A DNA stretch of 64,000 nucleotides from Salinicola corii (GTDB lineage: Bacteria; Pseudomonadota; Gammaproteobacteria; Pseudomonadales; Halomonadaceae): positions 496,001 through 560,000 of the forward strand of contig NZ_VTPX01000001.1 in the NCBI RefSeq assembly GCF_008298015.1, in the 5' to 3' direction. Shown here in pieces: positions 63,781-64,000 of this stretch. How positions within the stretch are numbered: the first letter of the stretch is position 1; each line of letters begins with the position of its first letter. Position numbers and translations under genes: made by a program. Under the pieces are notes generated by a model. The model was given only the letters and a program-made list of their open reading frames with translations, was not told the origin of the DNA and ran no database searches.

Positions 63781-64000
63781 CCGACAGCCGCGACCGTGCC
63801 GATGCCGCGATGGACGAGGGGGTCGTCCCGCTGGCGCTCGACGGCCTGCCGTTGACCGGACGGCACCTGATCGAGGCCAGTGCCGGCACCGGCAAGACCT
63901 TCACCCTGGCGGCACTCTACGTTCGCCTGGTGCTGGGGCCGCTACCCGGGCGCGAGACGGTGGATTTTCCGCGTCCGTTGACGCCGCCGGAGATTCTGGT
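63777..64000 (+). CDS. recB: Exodeoxyribonuclease V subunit beta (RecB), 5' part only
   Basis: From ATG 63777 the frame runs open to the window end (74 codons). It reads MTDSRDRADAAMDEG, then LIEASAGTGKTFTLAALYVRLVLG, which contains the RecB Walker A lysine (AGTGKT). The rest lies beyond the window. Start codon overlaps the recC stop by four bases, the usual recC-recB coupling in gammaproteobacteria; recD is expected next. Confidence 0.93.
   Translation, partial: MTDSRDRADAAMDEGVVPLALDGLPLTGRHLIEASAGTGKTFTLAALYVRLVLGPLPGRETVDFPRPLTPPEIL

Overview
The window is a high-GC gammaproteobacterial chromosome segment. Gene content and style (TRAP and ABC sugar importers, oxidative sugar pathways, sbcCD, recC-recB, intergenic repeats) suggest a halophilic member of the Halomonadaceae, such as a Halomonas or Salinicola relative. 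That placement is inferred; no rRNA is present. I see no tRNA, rRNA, CRISPR array, intact IS element or prophage.

Layout. 1-7444 is an accessory, partly AT-richer stretch: a quinone-oxidoreductase-like gene cut by the left edge, an epoxide-hydrolase-like protein, an MFS pump with a divergent AraC regulator, an IS3-type transposase fossil (about 4130-4262), then a hydrolase, TetR regulator and SnoaL-like protein. Two promoters there carry paired, near-identical palindromes, probably TetR operators. 7569-23139 is a 16-gene minus-strand block for oxidative L-fucose/L-galactose use: sugar dehydrogenase, lactonase, mutarotase, 2-keto-3-deoxyfuconate dehydrogenase and diketo hydrolase, an ABC sugar importer, then L-galactonate-type dehydrogenase, altronate dehydratase and tagaturonate reductase, a TRAP importer and a GntR regulator. 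A second GntR gene (23447-24202) diverges from its promoter. 24236-26736 holds a gamma-glutamylcyclotransferase-like gene, argE and wrbA. 26791-33487 is a xylose/xyloside locus: GH43 xylosidase, GPH transporter, sugar porter and D-xylose dehydrogenase, with a divergent ROK regulator and a palindromic operator.

33494-44560 holds a citrate-type transporter, sbcC-sbcD, endonuclease V, a secreted hydrolase, an aldo/keto reductase, a DUF1415 protein and two antioxidant proteins (tpx, osmC). 44786-47496 is a tandem pair of MFS paralogues. 47668-57138 is a LysR-linked catabolic locus: a polyamine/opine-type ABC importer, a three-subunit flavin/iron-sulfur amine dehydrogenase resembling opine oxidases, an extra DadA-like flavoenzyme and a RidA protein. 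57106-59870 (minus) is a compact EamA permease / amidoligase / class I glutamine amidotransferase set, probably acting on an unknown amide or peptide. recC and the start of recB end the window.

The best candidates for poorly described biology are the amidoligase-amidotransferase-permease set, the two-dehydrogenase opine-like locus, and the merged L-fucose/L-galactose cluster, which lacks an enolase-type fuconate dehydratase.
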